A stretch of 64,000 bases of DNA from Aquimarina spongiae (GTDB taxonomy: Bacteria > Bacteroidota > Bacteroidia > Flavobacteriales > Flavobacteriaceae): the NCBI RefSeq assembly GCF_900141785.1, contig NZ_FQYP01000001.1, positions 972,090 through 1,036,089 on the forward strand, read 5' to 3'. A program made the translations under genes and the position numbers. Under the pieces are notes generated by a model. The model was given only the letters and a program-made list of their open reading frames with translations. It did no database searches and was not told where the DNA came from. Each line of letters starts with the position of its first letter. Positions within the stretch are counted from its first letter, which is position 1. Positions 44,373 through 52,527 of this stretch are shown here, in pieces.

Positions 44373-44897
44373 ATGAAATTTAGAATTTATTGCATATTAA
44401 CAGCTGTCATTTTTATATTAGGATGTAGTGAGGGGGATGTAATCGAAGATAATTTTGATTTTACTGCAAGCGTAGAAAACTGTTCTAATGGAGACGATTT
44501 TGTTTTCTTTAAGATAGATCCGTCTATCAATCAAGCATTATCCTTAAGTTTTACTAGCACTACTTTTGAATTGAACACCGTTCCCACAGATCTAACTTTC
44601 TCGATTACCTTAAATAGCACATCCAACGTGTTAGTTTATCGACAGTTTGATAATAGTATTGACGGCAACACATACTTTTGTAGTAGCGTTCCTCCCGGTA
44701 ACATACAAGTAACACAAGAACTAATAAGCTCAAACGGTACCGCAACTATTACCTATACCGAACTTAGTCAAACCGATACAGACATTACTTATACACGATC
44801 GATTGTGCTTGAAAATATTACCTTAATAGGTACTGAAATTGAGGTAAGACAGGAACGAATCAATTTTGGTTCTGATGAAATTACTATTCCCAAGTAG
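44373..44897 (+). CDS. Lipoprotein, paralogue of the preceding gene without calcium repeats
   Basis: A 174-residue lipoprotein (LGCSEGDVIEDN). Conserved with its neighbour: DDFVFFKIDPSINQALSLSF, LVYRQFDN, FCSSVPPGNIQVTQEL, and a C-terminal INFGSDEITI. Two Cys pairs are in common positions (VENCSNG near 30-36, and FCSS). It starts 9 bp after the preceding stop, so the pair is one operon from a tandem duplication. Its last 14 bases overlap the convergent Smr gene. No known family recognised. Confidence 0.8.
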   Translation: MKFRIYCILTAVIFILGCSEGDVIEDNFDFTASVENCSNGDDFVFFKIDPSINQALSLSFTSTTFELNTVPTDLTFSITLNSTSNVLVYRQFDNSIDGNTYFCSSVPPGNIQVTQELISSNGTATITYTELSQTDTDITYTRSIVLENITLIGTEIEVRQERINFGSDEITIPK

Positions 44898-45450
44898 ATG
44901 ATTTAGGATTTTGAAGAATATATACCTCCATGGCTCCCAAGCCATATTTTCTATAATTCGCATCCGAAATCCTTACATTATCATATCGCCCAAAAAGGTA
45001 CTTCAATTCCTCTTTTAAAACTCCTTGCCCTACTCCGTGAATAAATACAATTTTAGGAATCCGTTTCTGAATCGCAAAATCCAGCTGTCGCTTCGCGGTA
45101 TCCAGCTGTAAAGTAACCATATCATGGTTAGTCATTCCTTTTGTAGATTTTATGAGTTTATCGATATGCAGGTCGACTTCCATAGGAGGCAAATGCCTTT
45201 CTTTGGATTTGATGCTACTCTTTCTTTTTGGTTTTTTCTTAAAAATCTCTTTATCCTGAAGATTCTCATGCACTTCTTCATATGAAGGAATGATCATTTC
45301 CTGAGATTCAATCTTAACCACTTCACTTTTCAAAAAAGTCATATCAAAGCCATCTTCAGAAGCAATAGTAACTTCTAAAGCATTTATTTCTATAACCTTA
45401 CCAGTAATAGGCTCATCCAAAACAGATACAATATCCCCAATTTTCATCAT
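44884..45450 (-). CDS. Smr-domain protein with N-terminal beta-barrel (DUF2027-like)
   Basis: A 188-residue cytoplasmic protein. Residues 1-50 form a small KOW/SH3-like barrel (MKIGDIVSVLDEPITGKVIE). A linker of Lys-rich sequence follows, then a C-terminal Smr domain (about 105-185) with MEVDLHIDKL and KIVFIHGVGQGVLKEELKYL, the DLH and HGxG motifs of Smr endonucleases. Related domains sit at the end of MutS2 and act in ribosome rescue or DNA nicking. Here there is no MutS2 part. The ATG overlaps the stop of the upstream small membrane gene (ATGA), so the two are translationally coupled. Confidence 0.88.
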   Translation of the reverse strand: MMKIGDIVSVLDEPITGKVIEINALEVTIASEDGFDMTFLKSEVVKIESQEMIIPSYEEVHENLQDKEIFKKKPKRKSSIKSKERHLPPMEVDLHIDKLIKSTKGMTNHDMVTLQLDTAKRQLDFAIQKRIPKIVFIHGVGQGVLKEELKYLFGRYDNVRISDANYRKYGLGAMEVYILQNPKSSTWE

Positions 45451-45656
45451 TCTTCCTCTAAATATTCTTCTTGTTCTACCTCGGATTTTGATGACAATTT
45501 TGTATTTACCATAAACAATCCTAACATCAACAAAACTACCCCCACACTCTGTATATAGTAATTCTTTTGCACAGAAGCAATTTCACTTATAAGGGCAATT
45601 GCCCCCATGAGAATAAGCAACAGACTTAAAACTCTTTTCAACTTAGTTGTAATCAT
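45447..45656 (-). CDS. Small two-helix membrane protein
   Basis: 69 residues with two hydrophobic helices (about 7-25 and 33-51) separated by a short polar turn, and an acidic tail (EVEQEEYLEEE). Its stop overlaps the Smr gene start by 4 nt, so the two are one operon. No family recognised. Confidence 0.7.
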   Translation of the reverse strand: MITTKLKRVLSLLLILMGAIALISEIASVQKNYYIQSVGVVLLMLGLFMVNTKLSSKSEVEQEEYLEEE

Positions 45657-45749
45657 ATTGCAAAAATATCAAATAATAGATTTTTGTGAAGGTTTATAGG
45701 ACAAATAACATAATTATGTATATTGCAGTAAACAATAAAACCTTTTCTA

Positions 45750-46031
45750 TTGGAAAAATACATGCTTCCTTGCCTTAATAAAAAGATTTTCGGGGTTGAT
45801 TGTATGGGTTGTGGCATGCAAAGATCCATAGCTCTTTTATTCAAAGGTGAGTTTGCAGCAGCGTTTCAGATGTACCCTGCTATTTATCCTCTTTTATTAT
45901 TACTTATTTTTTTAGGATTTAACTTATTTGTTAAGTTTAGATATGATCAGGTTATCAAAGCTGGTCTCATGATTACTACCATACTTACCATGATTATAAG
46001 TTATGTAATCAAAATGAAAATTATTTTTTAA
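45750..46031 (+). CDS. DUF2752 family membrane protein
   Basis: A 93-residue membrane protein. The N-terminal signature MLPCLNKKIFGVDCMGCGMQ is the DUF2752 hallmark (Cys residues in the PC...DCxGCG arrangement), followed by two or three hydrophobic helices (YPLLLLLIFLGFNLFVKF and later). Start choice: TTG at 45750 gives MEKYMLPC, while an ATG at 45762 would start at MLPC. I prefer the TTG because the EKYMLPC wording is recalled from relatives. It precedes a CCC-motif membrane gene by 20 bp. The function of DUF2752 is not known to me. Confidence 0.8.
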   Translation: MEKYMLPCLNKKIFGVDCMGCGMQRSIALLFKGEFAAAFQMYPAIYPLLLLLIFLGFNLFVKFRYDQVIKAGLMITTILTMIISYVIKMKIIF

Positions 46032-46051
46032 CTAATCAATTAATCAATATT

Positions 46052-46372
46052 ATGGAAAAACAGACGTTACCCAATTCCACCCTGATTTTAGTATTTGGTA
46101 TTCTATCTATAGTGGGATGCTGTTGTTACGGATTCGGAATTATTTTTGCTATTATCGCAATCATTATGGCGAAAAAAGCAACTGCTTTATATAATGAAAA
46201 TCCAGAGTTATATACGGGTTATCAAAATGTAAAAACTGGTAAAATTTTAGCGATCATTGGTTTAATCGTTAGTGCTCTTTACCTAGCGTATGTAATTTTT
46301 ATGTTTGCTACTGTAGGATACGATGGTATTCTAGAAATGCAAGAAGAAATCATGAAAAACTACGGTGGTTAA
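46052..46372 (+). CDS. Membrane protein with CCC motif (DUF4190-like)
   Basis: A 106-residue protein with two or three helices: residues about 9-38 (ILVFGILSIVGCCCYGFGII) and 67-88 (ILAIIGLIVSALYLAYVIFM), joined by a cytoplasmic-looking loop with NPELYTGYQNVKTGKILA. The GCCC motif within the first helix is shared by CCC-type membrane proteins that often sit next to DUF2752 genes. It is 20 bp after the DUF2752 gene and ends at a strong terminator. Confidence 0.8.
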   Translation: MEKQTLPNSTLILVFGILSIVGCCCYGFGIIFAIIAIIMAKKATALYNENPELYTGYQNVKTGKILAIIGLIVSALYLAYVIFMFATVGYDGILEMQEEIMKNYGG

Positions 46373-46387
46373 TCCAACGTATTCTCA

Positions 46388-46419
46388 TAAAAAAATCCCG
46401 CATCAGGCGGGATTTTTTG
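46388..46419. terminator. Bidirectional intrinsic terminator
   Basis: AAAATCCCG pairs with CGGGATTTT with A and T runs on either side. It serves both the CCC-motif gene and the convergent ornithine aminotransferase gene. Confidence 0.9.
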
Positions 46420-46439
46420 TTTATAATCTATTTGATATT

Positions 46440-47717
46440 TTACTCAAAGTCTTTTAAGGTTTTTGTGATAATAGAAACACACTCTAATAACTGCTCTTTG
46501 TTCATTACCAATGGTGGTGCAAAACGAATGATATTACCATGAGTAGGTTTTGCCAGAAGACCATTTTCTTTTAAAGCTGCACAAATGTTCCAGGCAGTAT
46601 CACTATCTTCAGAATCATTAATTACGATAGCATTCAACAATCCTTTCCCTCGAACCAACTTAACAATATCAGAGTTCTCGATGTATTTGTTCATTTCTTC
46701 TCGGAATAAGGCTCCCAATTGAAATGCGTTTTCTGCAAGTTCCTCATCCCTCACCACTTCTAAAGCAGCCATAGCTACTGCAGCTGCTATCGGGTTTCCT
46801 CCAAAAGTACTTCCGTGACTTCCTGGAGTAATTACTTTCATGATATCATCATTTGCCAAAACAGCAGACACTGGATACGCTCCACCACTTAACGCTTTAC
46901 CTAATATCAGAATATCAGGTTTTACCTGAGGAGTTCCCGAGCAATTTTTGTCTTTACAAGAACAGTTTCCACAAGTAGCCAACAATCTTCCCGTTCTGGC
47001 AATACCAGTTTGAACTTCATCCGCGATAAATAACACATTGTGTTTCTCACATAATGCCTTTGCTTTTTCCAGATAATCTTCAGATGGCACGTAAACTCCC
47101 GCTTCACCTTGTATAGGCTCTACCAAAAATCCTGCTACATTTTTGTTGTTAGACAACGCATCTTCTAATGCAGTAAGATTATCATATTCTATTTTAATAA
47201 AACCTTGGGTGTATGGCCCGAAGTTCTTTCTCGCTACAGGATCATTAGAAAATGATATGATGGTTGTAGTTCTTCCATGAAAATTGTTTTCACAAACGAT
47301 AATCTGGGCATCATTTTCGGCAATACCTTTTTCTTGATACGCCCATCTTCTACATACCTTAAGCGCCGTTTCTACAGCTTCTGCTCCAGTATTCATAGGT
47401 AGCAGTTTGTCAAATCCAAAGTAGTCTGAGGCAAATTTCTCGTATTCGCCAAGTTTATCATTGTAAAATGCTCTAGAGGTAAGCGTTAAGGTCTTAGCCT
47501 GACTTGTCATTGCATCCACAATCTTTGGGTGACAATGTCCTTGGTTTACCGCAGAATATGCACTAAGAAAATCATAGTATTTGTTTCCTTCTACGTCCCA
47601 AACATACACTCCTTCTCCCTTACTCAAAACCACGGGTAGTGGATGGTAATTATGAGCTCCATACTTGTTCTCTAAATCAATTGCTTGTTGCGAAGTTAAA
47701 TTTTCTAAAACAGCCAT
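46440..47717 (-). CDS. rocD: Ornithine--oxo-acid aminotransferase with a Cys-rich insertion
   Basis: A 425-residue class-III PLP aminotransferase. It keeps the [12 protein letters not shown] loop (109-120), [14 protein letters not shown] (231-244), the PLP lysine Lys274 in [15 protein letters not shown], and HGSTFGGNP. It turns ornithine and 2-oxoglutarate into glutamate semialdehyde and glutamate. Between RTGRLLA and VKPDILIL, where other ornithine aminotransferases have about five residues, there are seventeen: [17 protein letters not shown], with Cys249, 252, 254 and 259. This could bind a metal or be redox-active near the cofactor. I recall similar inserts in some other flavobacteria, so it may be lineage-specific. 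Confidence 0.93.
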   Translation of the reverse strand: MAVLENLTSQQAIDLENKYGAHNYHPLPVVLSKGEGVYVWDVEGNKYYDFLSAYSAVNQGHCHPKIVDAMTSQAKTLTLTSRAFYNDKLGEYEKFASDYFGFDKLLPMNTGAEAVETALKVCRRWAYQEKGIAENDAQIIVCENNFHGRTTTIISFSNDPVARKNFGPYTQGFIKIEYDNLTALEDALSNNKNVAGFLVEPIQGEAGVYVPSEDYLEKAKALCEKHNVLFIADEVQTGIARTGRLLATCGNCSCKDKNCSGTPQVKPDILILGKALSGGAYPVSAVLANDDIMKVITPGSHGSTFGGNPIAAAVAMAALEVVRDEELAENAFQLGALFREEMNKYIENSDIVKLVRGKGLLNAIVINDSEDSDTAWNICAALKENGLLAKPTHGNIIRFAPPLVMNKEQLLECVSIITKTLKDFE

Positions 47718-47922
47718 TTTTAATAATTTAAATTGATAAAATAACCATTCCTTCTATACCTTTATCCTTTCGAAAAGAATCGAAAATTCAGCGTGGGAGA
47801 GAAATCATCCCTAAAAGTGTCGCAAAATAATAAATCTTTATCGAATTATTAGTTTTAACCCCGATAACGCGCTTGTTTTTTTTAAATCTAAATAGAGGTG
47901 CCTAAATTTTGCGAATACCGTA

Positions 47923-48309
47923 TCATGAGGATACTTTACTAGCCAAAGAAGATACCTGAAGTTCTAATCTTTTCATCTCTCTTAACAACGCATTTTTATC
48001 GATTTGCATCCATGAATATAGCTTCAACATTGAGGTGATCATTGCACAGAAAAAGCCTGCTCCTACCCATCTAATCAATTCATTGGTATCATCGGTATTA
48101 AACAACTGGATGATACAGTAAACAAAAAGACCAAATACGATTACATTCACAATGCTCATCATAATCATGATCCATCGGTTTTTGGTAGTATACAATCCAC
48201 CAATCATTTCAAAAATATTTTGCTCATCTAACTCGTCATAAAACTTTGCTTCTTCTTCACTCAACGTTTCTTTGATTAACCTATCAATATCTTTTATCTC
48301 ATTTTTCAT
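47923..48309 (-). CDS. DUF6768-type membrane protein, sigma-factor partner
   Basis: A 128-residue protein. The opening IDRLIKETLSEEEAKFYDEL and EQNIFEMIGGLYTTKNRW is the wording I recall for DUF6768. It has two membrane helices (about 46-66 and 78-96), and the C-terminal helix (LREMKRLELQVSSLASKVSS) is coiled-coil-like. It overlaps the end of the ECF sigma gene by 11 bp and is translationally coupled to it. By position it may control the sigma factor, as anti-sigma or partner. Confidence 0.78.
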   Translation of the reverse strand: MKNEIKDIDRLIKETLSEEEAKFYDELDEQNIFEMIGGLYTTKNRWIMIMMSIVNVIVFGLFVYCIIQLFNTDDTNELIRWVGAGFFCAMITSMLKLYSWMQIDKNALLREMKRLELQVSSLASKVSS

Positions 48310-48865
48310 AATTCTTATTTTTTAAAATTAGTTTTAATTGTTCTCTAGCCGTAAATAGCCTTGATTTTACAGTTCCAACAGAAACCTGGATGATATCGCT
48401 TATTTCTTTTACACTGTATTCTTCTACATAAAAAAGTCGAAGAACAATTTGTTGCTTTTCTGGTAGTTCTTTTATTGCTTTTCTTATAAGAACCACGGTC
48501 TCTTCTCTATTTGTAATTTCAACAGTGATTTTCTCATTATTTTGTTGATGTTGAAATTCCTTTTTAAAGTCAGACGTTTTTTTATGTTTTCTTTGCCAAT
48601 CAATTGCCTTACGGGTAACTATGGTCAAAGCCCAGCTCCCAAAAGTATTTGGGTTCTTTAGTTCATTGATTTTCTGAAGAATTTTTGTCCAACTTTCCTG
48701 AACGATATCCTTAGAAATTTCTTCATTCTTGGTATACCAGCAAGCGTGTCGATATAATCTTGAGTTCCATCTTTTGATTAATAGTGTCGCTGCTTTATCA
48801 TTTCCGGATTGATATTGCAACACCAATAAGGCATCAAAGATTTTATGTGTCTGTTTTGAACTCAT
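48299..48865 (-). CDS. ECF-type RNA polymerase sigma factor
   Basis: A 188-residue sigma-70 family protein of ECF size. Region 2 holds RWNSRLYRHACWYTKNEEIS and KDIVQESWTKILQKI; a short linker leads to region 4 (ELPEKQQIVLRLFYVEEYSV, then VGTVKSRLFTAREQLKLIL). It directs polymerase to an unknown regulon. It is followed by the DUF6768-type gene in one operon. There is no FecR-type partner and no neighbouring SusCD, so it is not of the carbohydrate/iron transport class. Confidence 0.93.
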   Translation of the reverse strand: MSSKQTHKIFDALLVLQYQSGNDKAATLLIKRWNSRLYRHACWYTKNEEISKDIVQESWTKILQKINELKNPNTFGSWALTIVTRKAIDWQRKHKKTSDFKKEFQHQQNNEKITVEITNREETVVLIRKAIKELPEKQQIVLRLFYVEEYSVKEISDIIQVSVGTVKSRLFTAREQLKLILKNKNYEK

Positions 48866-48953
48866 CTCTATAGAATAGACGAAGAAAAAGTAATTAGGTT
48901 CATTTCTTTTGTAAGATATCCCGAATATTTAATAAGTATATGCTTTCTATTCT

Positions 48954-48961
48954 TATTTTTG
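48954..48961 (+). promoter_or_regulatory. Putative -7 element abutting the rlmD ATG
   Basis: TATTTTTG is exact to TAnnTTTG and ends 4 nt before the ATG at 48966, so transcription would begin at or next to the first codon (leaderless mRNA). Confidence 0.55.
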
Positions 48962-48965
48962 CGCT

Positions 48966-50375
48966 ATGGCAAGAAAGAACAGAAGACAGATTTTTGAGCA
49001 TATTGAAGTTATTGATGCCGGGGCCAAAGGAAAAAGTATCGCCAAGGCACCCGATGGAAAAGTAGTTTTTCTTACTAATGCAGTACCAGGAGATGTAGTA
49101 AATATACAAACCACCAAAAAGCGCAAGGCGTATTACGAAGGTATCGCTACCCAATTTCATACCTATTCTGATAAACGTACCACACCAAAATGTAAACATT
49201 TTGGAACTTGTGGTGGCTGTAAGTGGCAGTTTATGGATTATCAGCATCAACTTGCTTATAAACAAAATGAAGTGGTAAACAACCTAACAAGATTGGGCAA
49301 AATAGAATTACCAGAGATTACTCCTATTTTGGGTTCAAAAGATCAATACTTCTATAGAAACAAAATGGAATTTTCTTTTAGTGATAGTCGATGGCTTACT
49401 CTAGAAGAAATCCAAAACAATCAGGAGATTGACAATAGAAACGCGCTTGGGTTTCATATGCCTGGAATGTGGGATAAGATTTTAGATATTGAGCATTGCC
49501 ATCTTCAGGAAGATCCAAGTAATGCGATTCGAAATGAAGTAAAGGCATTTGCTACCAAACATCAGATCCCTTTTTACAACGCTAGAAAGCAAGAAGGTTT
49601 ACTAAGGACACTAATGATTCGTATTGCTTCTACAGGTGAGATCATGGTGCTTGTTCAGTTCTTTTATGATGATGCTGAAAAAAGAACACTTCTCATGGAT
49701 TTTATTGCTGATCGATTTCCTGAAGTTACTTCTTTACAATATGTTATTAACCCCAAAGGGAACGACACTATCTATGATCAAGAGGTAGTTTGTTACAAAG
49801 GAAAGGCATATATCGAAGAAGAAATGGAAGGTTTACGATTTAGAGTAAATGCCAAATCTTTCTATCAAACCAATTCAAAACAAGCTTACGAATTGTACAA
49901 AATCACCAGAGAATTTGCAGGTTTGACTGGAGAAGAATTGGTGTATGATTTATATACTGGTACTGGAACCATAGCACAATTTGTTGCCAAAAATGCAAAA
50001 AAAGTAATCGGTGTAGAGGCTGTGCCTGAAGCTATTGAAGATGCCAAAGAGAACGCACAAAGAAACAAGATTGATAACGCTGAGTTTTATGTGGGTGACA
50101 TGAAAAAAGTTTTTACTTCAGACTTTATCGATCAACACGGTCAACCAGAAGTGGTAATCACCGATCCGCCAAGAGACGGAATGCATAAAGATGTTGTAGC
50201 CCAACTGTTACAAATTTCGCCTCAAAAAATTGTTTATGTAAGCTGTAATAGTGCAACACAAGCTAGAGATCTGGCGTTATTAGATAGGGATTACAAAGTA
50301 ACCAAAGTACAACCTGTGGATATGTTTCCACAAACTTATCATGTAGAGAACGTTGTACTATTAGAAAAAAGATAA
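48966..50375 (+). CDS. rlmD: 23S rRNA (uracil-C5)-methyltransferase, RlmD family
   Basis: 469 residues. A TRAM domain (about 5-65) is followed by the four [4Fe-4S] cysteines: Cys76, Cys82, Cys85 (CKHFGTCGGC) and Cys178 (DIEHCHLQ). The SAM-binding methyltransferase core has LVYDLYTGTGTIAQFVA (about 319-335) and TDPPRDG, and the catalytic Cys427 is in VSCNSATQARDL. It methylates C5 of a uridine in 23S rRNA; the exact site (1939, or 747/1939 as for RlmCD) cannot be told from sequence. The gene opens an operon with DUF6452 (3-bp gap) and DUF6048. Confidence 0.93.
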   Translation: MARKNRRQIFEHIEVIDAGAKGKSIAKAPDGKVVFLTNAVPGDVVNIQTTKKRKAYYEGIATQFHTYSDKRTTPKCKHFGTCGGCKWQFMDYQHQLAYKQNEVVNNLTRLGKIELPEITPILGSKDQYFYRNKMEFSFSDSRWLTLEEIQNNQEIDNRNALGFHMPGMWDKILDIEHCHLQEDPSNAIRNEVKAFATKHQIPFYNARKQEGLLRTLMIRIASTGEIMVLVQFFYDDAEKRTLLMDFIADRFPEVTSLQYVINPKGNDTIYDQEVVCYKGKAYIEEEMEGLRFRVNAKSFYQTNSKQAYELYKITREFAGLTGEELVYDLYTGTGTIAQFVAKNAKKVIGVEAVPEAIEDAKENAQRNKIDNAEFYVGDMKKVFTSDFIDQHGQPEVVITDPPRDGMHKDVVAQLLQISPQKIVYVSCNSATQARDLALLDRDYKVTKVQPVDMFPQTYHVENVVLLEKR

Positions 50376-50378
50376 CTC

Positions 50379-50894
50379 ATGAGAATAAATAAATTTCCTT
50401 TATTTCTATTCCTATTGGCTGGTATAAGCCTTTCTTTTTGGGGTTGTGAGAGAGATGATATTTGTGCCGAGGGGACCCCTACTACTCCTATGCTTATTAT
50501 TAAGTTTCTGGATTTTGATAACACCTCAGAAATTAAAAACCCGGTAGAGCTAGAAGTACGAGCGGTTGGTGTAGAAAACCCTTTTAATTTTGGAACCGTA
50601 ACCGACTCTATTATGATTCCCTTGAGAACCAATGAGTCTATCACCGAATATCAATTAACCATCAATTCGGACACCACCAACGACGAAGTAGCTTCTAATA
50701 CCGATACTATAAGTATTCAATATACTCCCGAAGAAGAGTATGTAAGTAGTGCTTGTGGCTTTAGAGTGACCTTTCAGGGGCTTTCGAACTCACCTGTAGA
50801 AGCTGGTGATGATGGAACTTGGATACAAGATATAAACGTAGAACGATTGAACGTAACAGATGAAACAACTGCGCACATATTTATTTTTCATTAG
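50379..50894 (+). CDS. DUF6452 family exported protein
   Basis: A 171-residue lipoprotein: the leader ends in LSFWGC (Cys23), followed by ERDDICAEGTPTTPMLIIKF, which I recognise as the DUF6452 start. The remainder is beta-rich, with no known active site. It overlaps the next gene by 35 nt in a different frame, so the two are translationally coupled. Function unknown; conserved pairing with DUF6048 suggests a joint envelope role. Confidence 0.82.
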   Translation: MRINKFPLFLFLLAGISLSFWGCERDDICAEGTPTTPMLIIKFLDFDNTSEIKNPVELEVRAVGVENPFNFGTVTDSIMIPLRTNESITEYQLTINSDTTNDEVASNTDTISIQYTPEEEYVSSACGFRVTFQGLSNSPVEAGDDGTWIQDINVERLNVTDETTAHIFIFH

Positions 50895-51576
50895 TATTAT
50901 TTTTACCGGTTGCATTTTTGCACAGGATGAAGAACCTAAAAAAATCTCAGCTAGAGATACCTTACCTCCTGGCGAAAAATATGGATTAAGAGCAGGTGTC
51001 GATCTTGCTCGAATACTTAGAACTTCTGTAGATGACAACTATTCAGGTTTTGAAATAGAAGCCGATTACCGAGTTTATCGTAAACTATACATTGCTGGAG
51101 AGATAGGTAACGAATCATTGATCAGAGATGAAGAAAATGTAAATGTAGAAGGATCAGGCAGCTATATCAGAGCTGGAATAGATTATAACATTTATGACAA
51201 TTGGTATGGGATGCAAAACAGTATCTATGTAGGAGTACGATATGGATTTTCAACCTTTGATCAAACCTTGAACGAATACAACATCTTTACAGGAACTAAT
51301 TTCTTTGGAGAAAACACCATCACCGAACCAATAAGCGAAGATGGGTTAACTGCCAGTTGGGTAGAACTCGTTTTAGGACTCGAAGTAGAGCTTATCCATA
51401 ATTTCTATCTGGGTGCGAGTATCTCTTTAAGAAATTTGGTAAGTGAAGAAACTCCTGATCGTTTTGACAATCTTTACATTCCTGGATTTGGAAGGACAAA
51501 TGATTTCAGTGATATAGGAGTGGGATATAATTATACTATTAGCTATTTACTACCGCTTTTCAAGAAGAAAAAATAG
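50860..51576 (+). CDS. DUF6048 family outer-membrane-like protein
   Basis: 238 residues with a signal peptide (MKQLRTYLFFISIIFTGCIF, then AQDEEP). The mature chain is beta-strand-rich with alternating polar and aromatic residues (KYGLRAGVDLARILRTSVDD, FEIEADYRVYRKLYIAGEIG), as in small outer-membrane barrels. It ends in KKKK after a strand (GVGYNYTISYLLPLF), which is unusual for a barrel end. It lies in the rlmD-DUF6452 operon. I know of no function. Confidence 0.82.
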   Translation: MKQLRTYLFFISIIFTGCIFAQDEEPKKISARDTLPPGEKYGLRAGVDLARILRTSVDDNYSGFEIEADYRVYRKLYIAGEIGNESLIRDEENVNVEGSGSYIRAGIDYNIYDNWYGMQNSIYVGVRYGFSTFDQTLNEYNIFTGTNFFGENTITEPISEDGLTASWVELVLGLEVELIHNFYLGASISLRNLVSEETPDRFDNLYIPGFGRTNDFSDIGVGYNYTISYLLPLFKKKK

Positions 51577-51610
51577 ATAGCCCTGCGAATTATTATCCGC
51601 AAGGCTATTA
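51577..51610. terminator. Probable terminator hairpin
   Basis: ATAGCCCTGCG pairs with CGCAAGGCTAT (one mismatch) around a 9-nt loop. It lies between the DUF6048 gene and the convergent hydrolase gene. The following T run is broken, so strength is uncertain. Confidence 0.55.
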
Positions 51611-51634
51611 TATGATCTTTTTTGACCTTTATTG

Positions 51635-52480
51635 TTACTCAAACGCTCGGTTCAGTAATTGTTGTAATTCTTGCCAAGACTTCTCATCTGCCTCTTTTTG
51701 ATAAGCTAATGGCAAATTGAATTGCTTTCCAATAGAATCTGCCGCGTTGCTGGTAAAAGAATGGGTCGCATTTTCATAAGCAATATACTTATAATCTGCT
51801 TTTAGACTATCCATAGCTTTTTTATAGTTTTCTACACTCTCTGCCGGAATAAACGGATCTTCTGCACCATTACATACCAAAACCTTAGCTTTTAATTTAT
51901 CACTAGGCATTACTGGTAATTGAACCCCACTGTGAAATGCAGCGACCGCATCCAGATCTAAACCAGCATTGGCCATGGTAAGCGCCACACTACCTCCAAA
52001 ACAATATCCTATTGCTGCAATCTTATTTGGGTCTACAGATGGATGTGCTTTCAGCATTTCTAAAGCCGCATTAAATCTATTGGTTGCCGAATCTATATTT
52101 CCCATTACACTCATAGCAAACTTACCTGCATCATCTGGGTGAGCTGCAAGTTTACCATCTCCATACATGTCGACGGCCATTGCCACATAACCAAGCTCTG
52201 CAAGCATATCTGCTCTTTGACGAACATAATCATTATGCCCCCACCATTCGTGCACCACAATAATTCCAGGTCGTTTTTCTTCAGAATTTTCGTTAAAAGC
52301 GACGTATCCTTTCATTTTTAAACTATCAGAAGTATAGTCCACCTGTTCTCCTTTAACTTTAACTGGTTTTTCTACAACAGTTTCAGTTTGCTTCTCCTCT
52401 GCCGTGGTTTCTTTTTCTGATTGGTTTTGTTTACAACTCAAGATTAGTAATGAGCAAAATAATAATACAAAGTATTTCAT
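51635..52480 (-). CDS. Dienelactone-hydrolase family lipoprotein
   Basis: A 281-residue protein with lipobox LILSC (Cys16) and a Glu/Thr-rich linker. The alpha/beta-hydrolase domain (about 48-280) has the DLH features PGIIVVHEWWGHNDYVRQRA and the nucleophile Cys160 in IGYCFGGSVAL, with Asp208 in NGAEDPF and His240 in ENATHSFT. These match the Cys-Asp-His triad of dienelactone hydrolases. Here it is tethered in the envelope, so it probably acts on an ester substrate from outside rather than on a ring-cleavage product. The substrate is unknown. Single gene. Confidence 0.92.
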   Translation of the reverse strand: MKYFVLLFCSLLILSCKQNQSEKETTAEEKQTETVVEKPVKVKGEQVDYTSDSLKMKGYVAFNENSEEKRPGIIVVHEWWGHNDYVRQRADMLAELGYVAMAVDMYGDGKLAAHPDDAGKFAMSVMGNIDSATNRFNAALEMLKAHPSVDPNKIAAIGYCFGGSVALTMANAGLDLDAVAAFHSGVQLPVMPSDKLKAKVLVCNGAEDPFIPAESVENYKKAMDSLKADYKYIAYENATHSFTSNAADSIGKQFNLPLAYQKEADEKSWQELQQLLNRAFE

Positions 52481-52527
52481 GATGATTAATATTAACGTAG
52501 TTAGTTTAAAAATTACATTTCATTCTT

